Origin: Tenericutes bacterium HGW-Tenericutes-2
Lineage (GTDB): Bacteria > Bacillota_I > Bacilli_A > Acholeplasmatales > Acholeplasmataceae
Length of the DNA: 34,877 nt
Direction: 5' to 3'
Assembly (NCBI GenBank): GCA_002839095.1
Contig: PGXL01000016.1
Span: 1 to 34,877, forward strand
The notes under the pieces were generated by a model, which had not been told where the DNA came from, ran no database searches, and saw nothing but the letters and a program-made list of their open reading frames with translations. A program made the position numbers and the translations under genes. Shown piece after piece: positions 15,801-22,239 of this stretch (its first letter is position 1; each line of letters opens with the position of its first letter).

Positions 15801-16415
15801 TTTAGTAAAGCATTTGATGGAGATACAACCATAGAGACTTTATACATTCCTAACACATTAAAAAAGATTGGATCCTACGCGTTTAGAGAAAATACCTCAC
15901 TTACATCTATTACCTTTGAAGAAAATAGTCAATTAGAAACAATTGATATGCATGCATTTTATAATGCATCGAGTCTAACAGGTGTTATATTACCTGACCA
16001 ATTGAAGGTGATAGGAATCCTTGCATTTAGAAATACAGCAATCACTGAAATTGTAATTCCAAATAGTGTAGTTACTATAGATAATTATGCATTTGAGATG
16101 TGCTATGATTTAGAGGTTGTATCCTTTGAGACTGGAAGTTCGTTACAAACCTTAGGTATTGGAGTCTTTTCGAGAACAGGTGTTATCGATATAGTATTGC
16201 CTAATTCATTAACATCGATTGGAAATTATTGTTTCCAAATCAATGCAAGTCTTCTATCTGTCTATATTCCTGAGAGTGTTATCTATGTTGGAAGTCATTT
16301 GTTTAGCAATTCTATAAATGCAGTTGTCTATGTTCAATCAGCTGTTCAACCAACATTATGGAATTCAGATTGGAATAGCACAGGGAATACTGTAGTATGG
16401 GGATATCTAATATAA
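12864..16415 (+). CDS. BspA-like leucine-rich-repeat surface lipoprotein with InlB-type repeats
   Basis: This 1183-residue protein starts with a lipoprotein signal ending LWSC (Cys22), so it is anchored to the outer face of the membrane. Residues 30-106 look like an Ig-like domain. Residues 143-240 form a module with DGRSITNAF, DGREVEFDVND and LIEKSFIKGVGIDDI. Five Listeria-Bacteroides-type repeats (Flg_new, F.GW motifs) span about 243-568. Two blocks of BspA-type repeats (LRR_5) span about 572-932 and 938-1183, and both end in a similar cap (KPSGWDANFNPNN.PIYW and QPTLWNSDWNSTGNTVVW). Such proteins usually bind host or neighbour surfaces; that role is inferred. The start has AAGGAGGG upstream. 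No LPXTG signal is present. It is monocistronic; no clear terminator follows. Confidence 0.85.
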   Translation: MCLKGLVKYVSLIILILFLWSCQKEQDILIETIEINQTTLNSQYDPDTFDLSSIELVIHMSDQSVETIPLSHSMLSSDDYIKLMTTGTHTITVRYQGLETTLTITMSYSELKTKLHLIYALAIQTSDIPDTYEEWFESICGEDGRSITNAFISPFGHLMITYSDDTIDDLGKIIGTDGREVEFDVNDEALLWRYVDDISWQILIEKSFIKGVGIDDIEINAEGNLIITLTNSETIDLGMIRGYQVIFVGHHGNIIKSYWVKPLSQIIPPDGPIIPGYTFSAWDHSTESITGHLIVKALYTKNTYQINFETNTQVVISPIINIEYENSVTLPIPVYEGHVFIGWYQGDSVNSAPFYNTSLVTSNLTLYARYAKSSYTVEFQNLSEETISLQTISYQESALEPLAPYKPGYKFTGWDQVFTSITSDLIIKPTYQEIYYSISFITYTDTSIPTMDTIPYGFGVILPDIFKLDYDFMGWYYKGQLCETTHIMPDEDIILFAQWQRHAYTLSFDSNTGSSVDSSTYYKGDLVSTLPTPTKEGYTFIGWYTDDQALISPFTWNVSHDIEAYAIWTGIVDGIHYTLNDGYAFVTAVPETDIELIIPDTVSSLPITHIGALAISCGANLKKITLGSNVTHVGNNAFSYCSSLEEIIFGPHTTSIGAYVLDGATSLIHMTISSEAPYTLKYYFGASLGDIPGTLLSIRYAEGSNFINPTLYQNEMLSKTLILPNDMTSIPSGQFINTPYLKNIVLPPNLITIGDSAFEQSGITSISIPNTVQIIEREAFFNTQQLSTLIFEEDSTIHTISYDAFRSSSIEGSLVIPASVATIYGGAFSNTKLVNVSFEEGSQLTAILNHVFSTNFKLKSIILPSTITSIGLYSFGSSNVLEEIIIPLGVTHIYSNAFSSCPVLTIYAEIDSKPSGWDANFNPNNRPIYWSFESKYSDIDYKYLLFTTDEALLLGRSDTNTDTDIIIPKTVISHNVVEIFSKAFDGDTTIETLYIPNTLKKIGSYAFRENTSLTSITFEENSQLETIDMHAFYNASSLTGVILPDQLKVIGILAFRNTAITEIVIPNSVVTIDNYAFEMCYDLEVVSFETGSSLQTLGIGVFSRTGVIDIVLPNSLTSIGNYCFQINASLLSVYIPESVIYVGSHLFSNSINAVVYVQSAVQPTLWNSDWNSTGNTVVWGYLI

Positions 16416-16453
16416 AAAGAATTAAAAAACTCATTAACATAAGCAAAAGTGTA

Positions 16454-16485
16454 ATGCAACTTGAAGCAGCATCAAGCCATTGCAT
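16454..16485 (+). promoter_or_regulatory. Dyad overlapping the -35 region of the diguanylate cyclase gene
   Basis: atgcaa-cttga (16454-16464) pairs with tcaag-cca-ttgcat (16472-16485), leaving a 3-base bulge. It overlaps the likely -35 element, so it could be an operator, or a weak terminator of the lipoprotein gene, though no T-run follows. Confidence 0.3.
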
Positions 16486-16506
16486 CCATACTGTTTATGA
16501 TAAAAT
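16480..16506 (+). promoter_or_regulatory. Promoter of the diguanylate cyclase gene
   Basis: TTGCAT (16480-16485) and TAAAAT (16501-16506) are 15 bases apart. An extended -10 TGA precedes TAAAAT, which may compensate for the short spacing. Confidence 0.45.
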
Positions 16507-16535
16507 GAATATACAATTACAAAGGAGATTACTCT

Positions 16536-17651
16536 ATGATCTATGCTATACATGTTAACATCTATGCTGTAATGATACTGCTTGTCGTGCTGCTAAGCTT
16601 GAGAAAGCACAAAGACTTAAAAAGTATGAATAATACATACTTTATTTACCTGCTTATTCTCATGATTGTAGCATTAATCGCTGATATGATTAGTGTTGTA
16701 TTCAACGGTAAACCAGGAGTGTGGGTCGGATTCTCCAACAATTTTTTTAACATGATTTTATACTCAATTGGTGTATTTATTAGCTTCTATTGGGTGCTAT
16801 TTGTTGATCATCATATTTTTAAAAATAACTCTCATATAAAAAAAATAATGCCTATACTAGTTATACCCGTTATCATCAATCTCATTTTATCGTTTTTGAG
16901 TATGTTTCATAATATATACTTTCATATTGATTTGACGAACACATACGAACGCGGGAGATATTTTATCTTCAATTTTGGGATTAACTATATATATTTAGTA
17001 TACTCTATCTATTTAATTGTTCGTTTTAACAAATTGATAAAGAAAAAAGATATTGTTCCATTATTGATGTTTCCAGTTCTTCCTTTTGTAGGTAGTGTCA
17101 TCCAAATATTCTTCTATGGAGTGCTACTCATATGGCCAATGGGTGCATTATCCTTAATGATTATATTCATATTTATTCAATCCAGATTAATTAATATCGA
17201 TGCTCTGACTGAACTCTATAATAAACGAGAATTCAATGATTATGTAATGACTGTCTCTAAGATGAATGAAAGTAAAAAGATGATTGGTGGCATTATTCTA
17301 GATATTGATGACTTTAAAAATATCAATGATGTCTATGGTCATGCTACAGGAGATCATGTCTTAATGGAGTTTTCAAATGTATTAAGACAAAGCTTTCGAC
17401 GTGATGATTTCATCGCTAGAATTGGTGGTGATGAGTTTGCTATCATGGCTGAGTTTGAGAAACAAAGTGATTTTGATTTGCTTATCGAACGATTAAGAGA
17501 AAACATTCATTTATTCAACAAATCAAAGGTTATTGATATAGAAATTAATGCAAGTCTAGGTTATGAGATATATGACTCATCAAAATATAATAATTTTGAA
17601 GATTTCATTTTAAGTTTAGATCGTCAAATGTATCAAAATAAAAAACGTTAA
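16536..17651 (+). CDS. Seven-helix membrane diguanylate cyclase (GGDEF)
   Basis: This 371-residue protein makes cyclic di-GMP from two GTP. Seven membrane helices span about residues 5-213, resembling a 7TM sensor module, followed by a GGDEF domain (about 218-371). The active-site loop GGDEF is intact (297-301), metal-binding Asp is in LDIDDFKNIND (about 256), and the product-inhibition motif RRDD (288-291) sits exactly five residues before GGDEF. The enzyme should therefore be active and feedback-inhibited. AAAGGAG precedes ATG 16536. No EAL or HD-GYP partner or obvious PilZ effector is in this window. The large adhesin-like lipoprotein directly upstream on the same strand may be a functional neighbour, but the two genes appear to have separate promoters. 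Confidence 0.88.
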   Translation: MIYAIHVNIYAVMILLVVLLSLRKHKDLKSMNNTYFIYLLILMIVALIADMISVVFNGKPGVWVGFSNNFFNMILYSIGVFISFYWVLFVDHHIFKNNSHIKKIMPILVIPVIINLILSFLSMFHNIYFHIDLTNTYERGRYFIFNFGINYIYLVYSIYLIVRFNKLIKKKDIVPLLMFPVLPFVGSVIQIFFYGVLLIWPMGALSLMIIFIFIQSRLINIDALTELYNKREFNDYVMTVSKMNESKKMIGGIILDIDDFKNINDVYGHATGDHVLMEFSNVLRQSFRRDDFIARIGGDEFAIMAEFEKQSDFDLLIERLRENIHLFNKSKVIDIEINASLGYEIYDSSKYNNFEDFILSLDRQMYQNKKR

Positions 17652-17664
17652 GTACAATGAAATA

Positions 17665-17707
17665 AAAGACGTTAGTAGATGGAAACATCTATGGACGTCT
17701 TTTTTTA
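17665..17707. terminator. Bidirectional intrinsic terminator
   Basis: Stem aaagacgt (17665-17672) with acgtcttt, reinforced by an inner agatg/catct stem, with T-runs on both strands. It serves the diguanylate cyclase gene and the converging hydrolase gene. Confidence 0.8.
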
Positions 17708-17728
17708 TGCTTTTTATTAATATTATTC

Positions 17729-18217
17729 TCAAATATCTTTTTCAAACATATAAGAAATAACTGAATATGAAATAAGAGGTCGATTATAAAATAGATCTAG
17801 TAATCCGTTAGGAGAGTCTGCAAAAACCCCGTTTTGAAGAATAGCTCCTCTAAATCCTCTTTCTCGTGCTCCATTATATGTTGATAGTACGCAATGTTCT
17901 GCAGCGGTTCCACAAACAACAACAAAATCAACATTTCTTTTTCTTAACTGTTCTTCTAAATCTGTTTTCCAAAAGCTATTACTGTAATGTTTAATGAGAT
18001 CAATGTCTTTATCACATACCTTTAATTCATCAGGAACGTTAAAGCTTTCATCATTTCCCTCTGAAACATTTCGAATAATGAAAACTGGCATTCCTGCTTT
18101 TCTTAGTACAGTAGATGTGGCATTGATATAAGCTAACGTATCATTATATTCTTTAGTGTTTTTTCTAACCGCTAAAAATGCTTTTTGAACATCAATGATT
18201 AGCAATGCAATATTCAT
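17729..18217 (-). CDS. Isochorismatase-family cysteine hydrolase
   Basis: This 162-residue protein has the family's catalytic triad: Asp9 (LLIIDVQKAF), Lys76 (LIKHYSNSFWKTDL) and Cys109 (VCGTAAEHCVLSTYNGA). Relatives hydrolyse amides such as nicotinamide, or isochorismate, ureidoacrylate and similar compounds; the residues here do not settle the substrate. The length is short but complete for the family. ATG 18217 has AGGAGG seven bases upstream; a GTG at 18220 is less well placed. It lies eleven bases after the Cys/His-motif protein gene and is surely co-transcribed with it, which may hint at a shared small-molecule pathway. Confidence 0.83.
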   Translation of the reverse strand: MNIALLIIDVQKAFLAVRKNTKEYNDTLAYINATSTVLRKAGMPVFIIRNVSEGNDESFNVPDELKVCDKDIDLIKHYSNSFWKTDLEEQLRKRNVDFVVVCGTAAEHCVLSTYNGARERGFRGAILQNGVFADSPNGLLDLFYNRPLISYSVISYMFEKDI

Positions 18218-18228
18218 CACTATTCCTC

Positions 18229-19218
18229 CTATTTTTTGTAATCTATATCATCTAAAGATATTGAAAATCTACATAGCTCATCACCTTGAAGTGGTGAGCT
18301 TAATAATTCAATCTTCAAATCTTTATCAAATAAAATATCAAATTGATATTTGGTAAATCCTCCACTACAATGGCACCACAATGAGGATATATGCTTGATG
18401 TCCTCTAATAGAATAGATTTTACAAATGGACAATGACAGGCATGATATCTTTTTTCATTTATAGTCTTCGATTCTAAATAGGCCTTGGTATCGTATGGTA
18501 TTTTAGTAATCAGTAGATGATTATTTTCTCTGACTGCAGAAAGGATTTCTTGATTATTACTGACAAATTCAATGACTTGATCATTGATTTCTTGTTCATA
18601 CCATATCCTTTTTTCACTTTGAAATCTCTTTAATTCTTCAATATTTCTTTGATGTAAATCCTTTAAATATTCATCAAGCGAATTTGCTTGTTCATAGTAA
18701 ACTTTTTCTTTTAAGTATGCTTCTTTAGGAATTTGATGATGATTATCAGCTAGTACTTTTTTTATCTCTTCCTCAGATAAATATTGTTTGAAAAGATTGA
18801 TTAATTGATCTACATAATCTGGCATTTGACTTAGAGGTGTTCCAAGGATTGCAATATGGACATGTTCACTAATTAAGCTAGAGCGTTCTTCTCCTACTAC
18901 TTTTTTAAGCTTATTCAATATACTTTGTATCACTCCAAGACTACCTGTGTATTGAGTCATGTGTATAAATAGATCATTTCTTTTTGCAACGATGAAATAT
19001 CGCATTATCATAACAAAATGCTCGACTGTGTTTTCCTTAGATTGAACAAGATAATGAATGGTATCGTCAAGTTGTTTCATATCAATTGATTCTAGTGGAA
19101 TCACATGATTTTGAACTATTCTAGATTCAAGTTCACTTAAAAAAACTAAAGCTTTTTCAAGATCAGTTGTTTTAAGCCTATTTCGTTGATAGAGTGAAGT
19201 CAGCTCGTCTACTAACAT
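18229..19218 (-). CDS. Cys/His-motif protein, possibly related to V4R/ATC-hydrolase-like proteins
   Basis: This 329-residue soluble protein is mainly helical, with a glutamine- and glutamate-rich middle. The C-terminus has a striking cluster: HACHCPF (Cys at about 261 and 263), WCHCSGGF (about 282 and 284) and GDELCRFSISL (about 306). The GDxxCRF ending resembles the tail of V4R or aminothiazoline-carboxylate-hydrolase-like domains, and the clustered Cys/His could bind zinc, iron-sulfur or another ligand; this is inference. ATG 19218 is preceded by AGGTGAT and an extended -10 promoter. A longer reading frame to 19362 runs through the terminator of the gene upstream, so it is rejected. The hydrolase gene follows after eleven bases. 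Confidence 0.7.
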   Translation of the reverse strand: MLVDELTSLYQRNRLKTTDLEKALVFLSELESRIVQNHVIPLESIDMKQLDDTIHYLVQSKENTVEHFVMIMRYFIVAKRNDLFIHMTQYTGSLGVIQSILNKLKKVVGEERSSLISEHVHIAILGTPLSQMPDYVDQLINLFKQYLSEEEIKKVLADNHHQIPKEAYLKEKVYYEQANSLDEYLKDLHQRNIEELKRFQSEKRIWYEQEINDQVIEFVSNNQEILSAVRENNHLLITKIPYDTKAYLESKTINEKRYHACHCPFVKSILLEDIKHISSLWCHCSGGFTKYQFDILFDKDLKIELLSSPLQGDELCRFSISLDDIDYKK

Positions 19219-19243
19219 ATAATCACCTGATTCATGATATTTA

Positions 19244-19249
19244 ATTATA
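19244..19249 (-). promoter_or_regulatory. Extended -10 promoter of the Cys/His protein-hydrolase operon
   Basis: TATAAT on the minus strand preceded by TGA, 25 bases before the start codon. The best -35-like match (TTGATA) is 20 bases further on, so the extended -10 probably carries the promoter. Confidence 0.55.
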
Positions 19250-19320
19250 TCAATTATTTGAAATAAGGGTATCAAAAGCCTTGTATATTCATTAAAAACG
19301 ATTAAAAAACATAAAATATA

Positions 19321-19350
19321 AAGAAAAGATGCGAAATAGCACCTTTTCTT
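19321..19350 (-). terminator. Intrinsic terminator of the 19387-20343 gene
   Basis: Stem aagaaaagatgc (19321-19332) with gcaccttttctt (19339-19350), 6-base loop, one G-T position. On the minus strand a T-rich tract follows. Confidence 0.65.
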
Positions 19351-19386
19351 GTTTTTTGTCAATTGTTTAATGAATACGAAATTTTA

Positions 19387-20343
19387 TTAGCCAATAAAAT
19401 TATCGAATATTAGTAAGGTTGCGATTAATCCAATAATCATTGAAGCTAAATTAGCTACAAATCCATAAATAACTCGAATGTATATAGGTTTTTCTTTTAA
19501 TAAAACACCATATATAATCATCTCACTAGAAAAGATAAAGACCTCTCCGGCGATATAATATAAGACAACAGCAAACATATTATTTTTACTCAAATAGAAG
19601 GAAAATAGCGTTCCTACGGTTAATATGGATTGAGATATCACATTCACTACAAGAGCAATTAGATAACTCTGATTTTTTCTAAATCCAAATAGATAGAGAA
19701 TCCCTAATTCAATAGCTAATGTGACAAACATTCTGAAGAAAAAGTCAATATATGTTGATATTCTTAAGAATGGGTGCTTCGTTAATCCAGTAACAGTTCC
19801 TATATTATATTGAATGGTGTTATTCAAGGATACACCTTCTAAATCCCATGTTACTCGATAATCATATTCACCCATTTGAATGACTTCTGATATGATGATT
19901 TGATCATTTTCACCAATTAGCATTAATTTAAATTGTCTTGGAGGATCTACCCATATGGTATACTGAATGTTGTTTTGGTTGTCTTTCCCAGATTCCACAA
20001 ACAAATCCCAATGAGAAAAAAATAGAGTATAGGATACATATCCATCTTTATCTCGAAAGGTTGTAAGCATCTCTGGTATATCGTTTGAATAGCGGTAATC
20101 ACCTGACCAATAATCATCTTCATTATATGAGTCTCTGATGTTTTCTGCTTCTTCGATTTGTTCAACTGATAGTGGAGTTTTTTGATAAACTAAAACTTCA
20201 AGATAGTAATCAAAATCGACATTTTGAATGGTTAATCTTAAATTGGATGGTGGGCCTGAATTCGTTTCAGCTCCCATAAATGGAATCAATAAAAATATGA
20301 ATGCATAGAGTAGAAAAATTGTAATAACTCTTTTTAAAATCAT
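19387..20343 (-). CDS. Membrane protein with an extracellular domain and C-terminal helices (third, distant relative)
   Basis: This 318-residue protein has a signal-like N-terminus (about residues 4-25), about 170 residues outside the cell, and four or five membrane helices at the end. The order and some features match the tandem pair at 6174-8079: an early strand block (FDYYLEVLVYQK), a YVSYTLFF block and a late FKLMLIGENDQIIISEV block comparable to LRLIMFKTDGTILATS. The similarity is by eye and weak. ATG 20343 has GGGGGG six bases upstream, like the other two. It lies 54 bases after a small membrane-protein gene and may share its transcript. I recognise no named family. Confidence 0.62.
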   Translation of the reverse strand: MILKRVITIFLLYAFIFLLIPFMGAETNSGPPSNLRLTIQNVDFDYYLEVLVYQKTPLSVEQIEEAENIRDSYNEDDYWSGDYRYSNDIPEMLTTFRDKDGYVSYTLFFSHWDLFVESGKDNQNNIQYTIWVDPPRQFKLMLIGENDQIIISEVIQMGEYDYRVTWDLEGVSLNNTIQYNIGTVTGLTKHPFLRISTYIDFFFRMFVTLAIELGILYLFGFRKNQSYLIALVVNVISQSILTVGTLFSFYLSKNNMFAVVLYYIAGEVFIFSSEMIIYGVLLKEKPIYIRVIYGFVANLASMIIGLIATLLIFDNFIG

Positions 20344-20397
20344 ATTAAGCCCCCCGAAGTTCAATATTCACTCAATTTACTTCCAATTATTCCTTGA

Positions 20398-20760
20398 TTA
20401 AGATTCTTTCTTGCTAGCTGTGCGTATAGCAAAGATATCATAGAAAAGATCAAGCAGTGCGAATATTAATAAGACAAGAAAGTACATGATACCGTTGTAT
20501 GGCATAACAATTAGAAAAATAAGTAATCCTAATCCAATAACGGTTGTATATACTGCCTGAATTAAATATCTACTTTGTAATTTTTCTCTATCGAATTGCT
20601 TTTTTTTAAATAATGAATCTATTAATAGCACCTTTCCTTTTGTCTTAATTCCAATAAACAATAAGACTCCAATCACAATCAAAAAAACTGCTCCTATGAT
20701 GAATGCATAGTAAAACAAACTTGAATTCAACGTATCGATAAGTATTTCTAAAATATTCAT
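20398..20760 (-). CDS. Small membrane protein, four helices, unknown function
   Basis: This 120-residue protein has about four membrane helices (near residues 15-37, 65-83, 85-105 and a shorter partly polar one). A positively charged loop (LFKKKQFDREK) lies after the first part, probably on the inside. It ends in a charged, likely cytoplasmic tail (RTASKKES). GAGGAAG lies just upstream of ATG 20760. The next gene starts 54 bases downstream, so the two may form an operon. No family is recognised. Confidence 0.6.
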   Translation of the reverse strand: MNILEILIDTLNSSLFYYAFIIGAVFLIVIGVLLFIGIKTKGKVLLIDSLFKKKQFDREKLQSRYLIQAVYTTVIGLGLLIFLIVMPYNGIMYFLVLLIFALLDLFYDIFAIRTASKKES

Positions 20761-20851
20761 TTCTCTTCCTCAACTTTTCTCTATTTTTTCATTCATTATA
20801 ATAATCGGTTTTTGTAAAAATATCTCAATACTTCTGTTATAAAATACGTGC

Positions 20852-20857
20852 TATAAT
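20852..20857 (+). promoter_or_regulatory. Extended -10 promoter of the peptidase C26-like gene
   Basis: TATAAT preceded by TGC, 22 bases before the start codon. No good -35 match is present. Confidence 0.5.
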
Positions 20858-20879
20858 GTAGACAATGTGGAGGAATTAT

Positions 20880-21536
20880 ATGTCAAAGCTCGTTTGTATT
20901 ACACCAAGAATAATTTATGAACATGGTGTCCAAAAACAATTTGTTAACACAAGATATGTTGAAAGATTCACTGAGCGCAAAGTAAACACTCTCATGCTTA
21001 CTCTTGATAATCCAAATCAGAATGAAATATTTGGTTTATGTGACGCCTTCTTAGTCACTGGTGGATGGGATATCAATCCTGCTTGCTATGGTGAAAGTAA
21101 TGACTTAGAGCAATCTAAAAATGTTCATGATACTCTGGATCGAATCGATCGTGATGTTATTCAATATGCAGTTAAACATCAAAAGCCTTTATTAGGTATT
21201 TGCCGTGGTCATCAATCCTTGAATGTGTTTTTAGGTGGAACACTTTTCCAACACATGGAGGGTCATGAATCTATAAGTAGCAATCACCTTCTTCATGTAA
21301 AAAAGGATCATAGAGTTCCACTAGATTCAAATATTATCGTCAATAGTTATCACCATCAAGCAATTAAAGATTTAGCAAAATCTCTTGATGTTATAGCAAC
21401 CCATGAGGACGGCATTATCGAGATGGTTTATCATAGAGATTTACCCATCTTTTCCGTGCAATGGCACCCTGAAATGGCTCCAAATGACTTTATTTCGAAG
21501 ATTGTGTTTGATACATTCATCAATTTAATTCCATAA
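20880..21536 (+). CDS. Class I glutamine amidotransferase-like hydrolase (peptidase C26, PuuD-like)
   Basis: This 218-residue protein belongs to the gamma-glutamyl-gamma-aminobutyrate hydrolase family. The catalytic triad is visible: Cys108 in LLGICRGHQSLNV, His196 and Glu198 in SVQWHPEM. The oxyanion region VTGGWDINP is also typical. Relatives remove a gamma-glutamyl group from polyamine breakdown intermediates or other small amides. A polyamine uptake operon lies about 8 kb away, but no other Puu-pathway gene is seen, so the substrate is open. ATG 20880 has GGAGG seven bases upstream; the ATG at 20865 lies before that site. Monocistronic with its own promoter and terminator. Confidence 0.84.
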   Translation: MSKLVCITPRIIYEHGVQKQFVNTRYVERFTERKVNTLMLTLDNPNQNEIFGLCDAFLVTGGWDINPACYGESNDLEQSKNVHDTLDRIDRDVIQYAVKHQKPLLGICRGHQSLNVFLGGTLFQHMEGHESISSNHLLHVKKDHRVPLDSNIIVNSYHHQAIKDLAKSLDVIATHEDGIIEMVYHRDLPIFSVQWHPEMAPNDFISKIVFDTFINLIP

Positions 21537-21538
21537 GC

Positions 21539-21562
21539 GGTGAGTTAATTCTCACCTTTTTT
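21539..21562 (+). terminator. Intrinsic terminator of the peptidase C26-like gene
   Basis: Perfect 6-bp stem ggtgag (21539-21544) with ctcacc (21551-21556), followed by six T. Confidence 0.75.
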
Positions 21563-21585
21563 ATATCCTAAAATAAGTATATATT

Positions 21586-22101
21586 TTAGCGTCTTCCATA
21601 TTTATAGGGATCATCATCATCTTTTTTGGACTCCAAATTATCTTCTTGTGACATATGATAATAGCTAACTAATCCTCTATAAGATAGGACTGCTAGATAG
21701 ACTGTTAATAGAATCCATCCACCTAAAATAGTTAAGAAAAACTCTTGTGAATCTAATATATAGTAGATGTAAATCATCCCAGAAACATCGACACCTATGA
21801 TAGCAACCAAGGATAATGGCACAGGCTTTTTCTCGTGATCTCCCTCTTCTGCTTCAAATCGTCTAATTTCTCTAAGTAATTTTTGTATGGGGAATACCTT
21901 TAAGAAAATGGATACACCTGCAAGAATTGCCTTGACAGCTGTAACAGCTATTCCATTTCGACCATATAAAAAGATCATAGATAATGACGCAATCAAAGTG
22001 GAACTAAATAGTAAAAATGAAGAAAGTAGGTTAAAAAAGACCATCGAAAAGAACGTGAAAATGTTTGGCTTCTTGATTTTTAGAGTCTCTTTTTCATTCA
22101 T
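21586..22101 (-). CDS. Membrane protein, four helices, unknown function
   Basis: This 171-residue protein has four likely helices: about residues 17-38, 40-60, 97-116 and 121-142. A charged central loop (REIRRFEAEEGDHEKK) and a charged tail (SKKDDDDPYKYGRR) flank the last pair. GGGGAG lies upstream of ATG 22101. The start of the protein is polar and lysine-rich, suggesting an inside N-terminus. I recognise no family. It converges with the peptidase C26-like gene and stands alone. Confidence 0.6.
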   Translation of the reverse strand: MNEKETLKIKKPNIFTFFSMVFFNLLSSFLLFSSTLIASLSMIFLYGRNGIAVTAVKAILAGVSIFLKVFPIQKLLREIRRFEAEEGDHEKKPVPLSLVAIIGVDVSGMIYIYYILDSQEFFLTILGGWILLTVYLAVLSYRGLVSYYHMSQEDNLESKKDDDDPYKYGRR

Positions 22102-22208
22102 AATGATATCTCCCCAACCTTAATATCATGTAAATCAAATTCTTATTAATTAAATAATACCATAAAAATGATATCGTTGAACCTCTATTATGTGTTATTT
22201 TCTAATAT

Positions 22209-22238
22209 AAAAAACATAACTCATATTTATGAATTATG
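22209..22238 (-). terminator. Intrinsic terminator of the flavoprotein pair
   Basis: Stem cataactcat (22215-22224) with atgaattatg (22229-22238), 4-base loop, one weak pair. On the minus strand six T follow. It starts two bases after the stop codon of the COG2509 gene. Confidence 0.7.
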
Positions 22239-22239
22239 C

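Noticed and set aside
16454-16485. Terminator of the lipoprotein gene
   Set aside because: The stem is interrupted by a bulge and no T-run follows.
19219-19362. N-terminal extension of the Cys/His-motif protein with a hydrophobic stretch
   Set aside because: It runs through the terminator of the gene upstream (19321-19350), before an extended -10 promoter and a ribosome site at ATG 19218.
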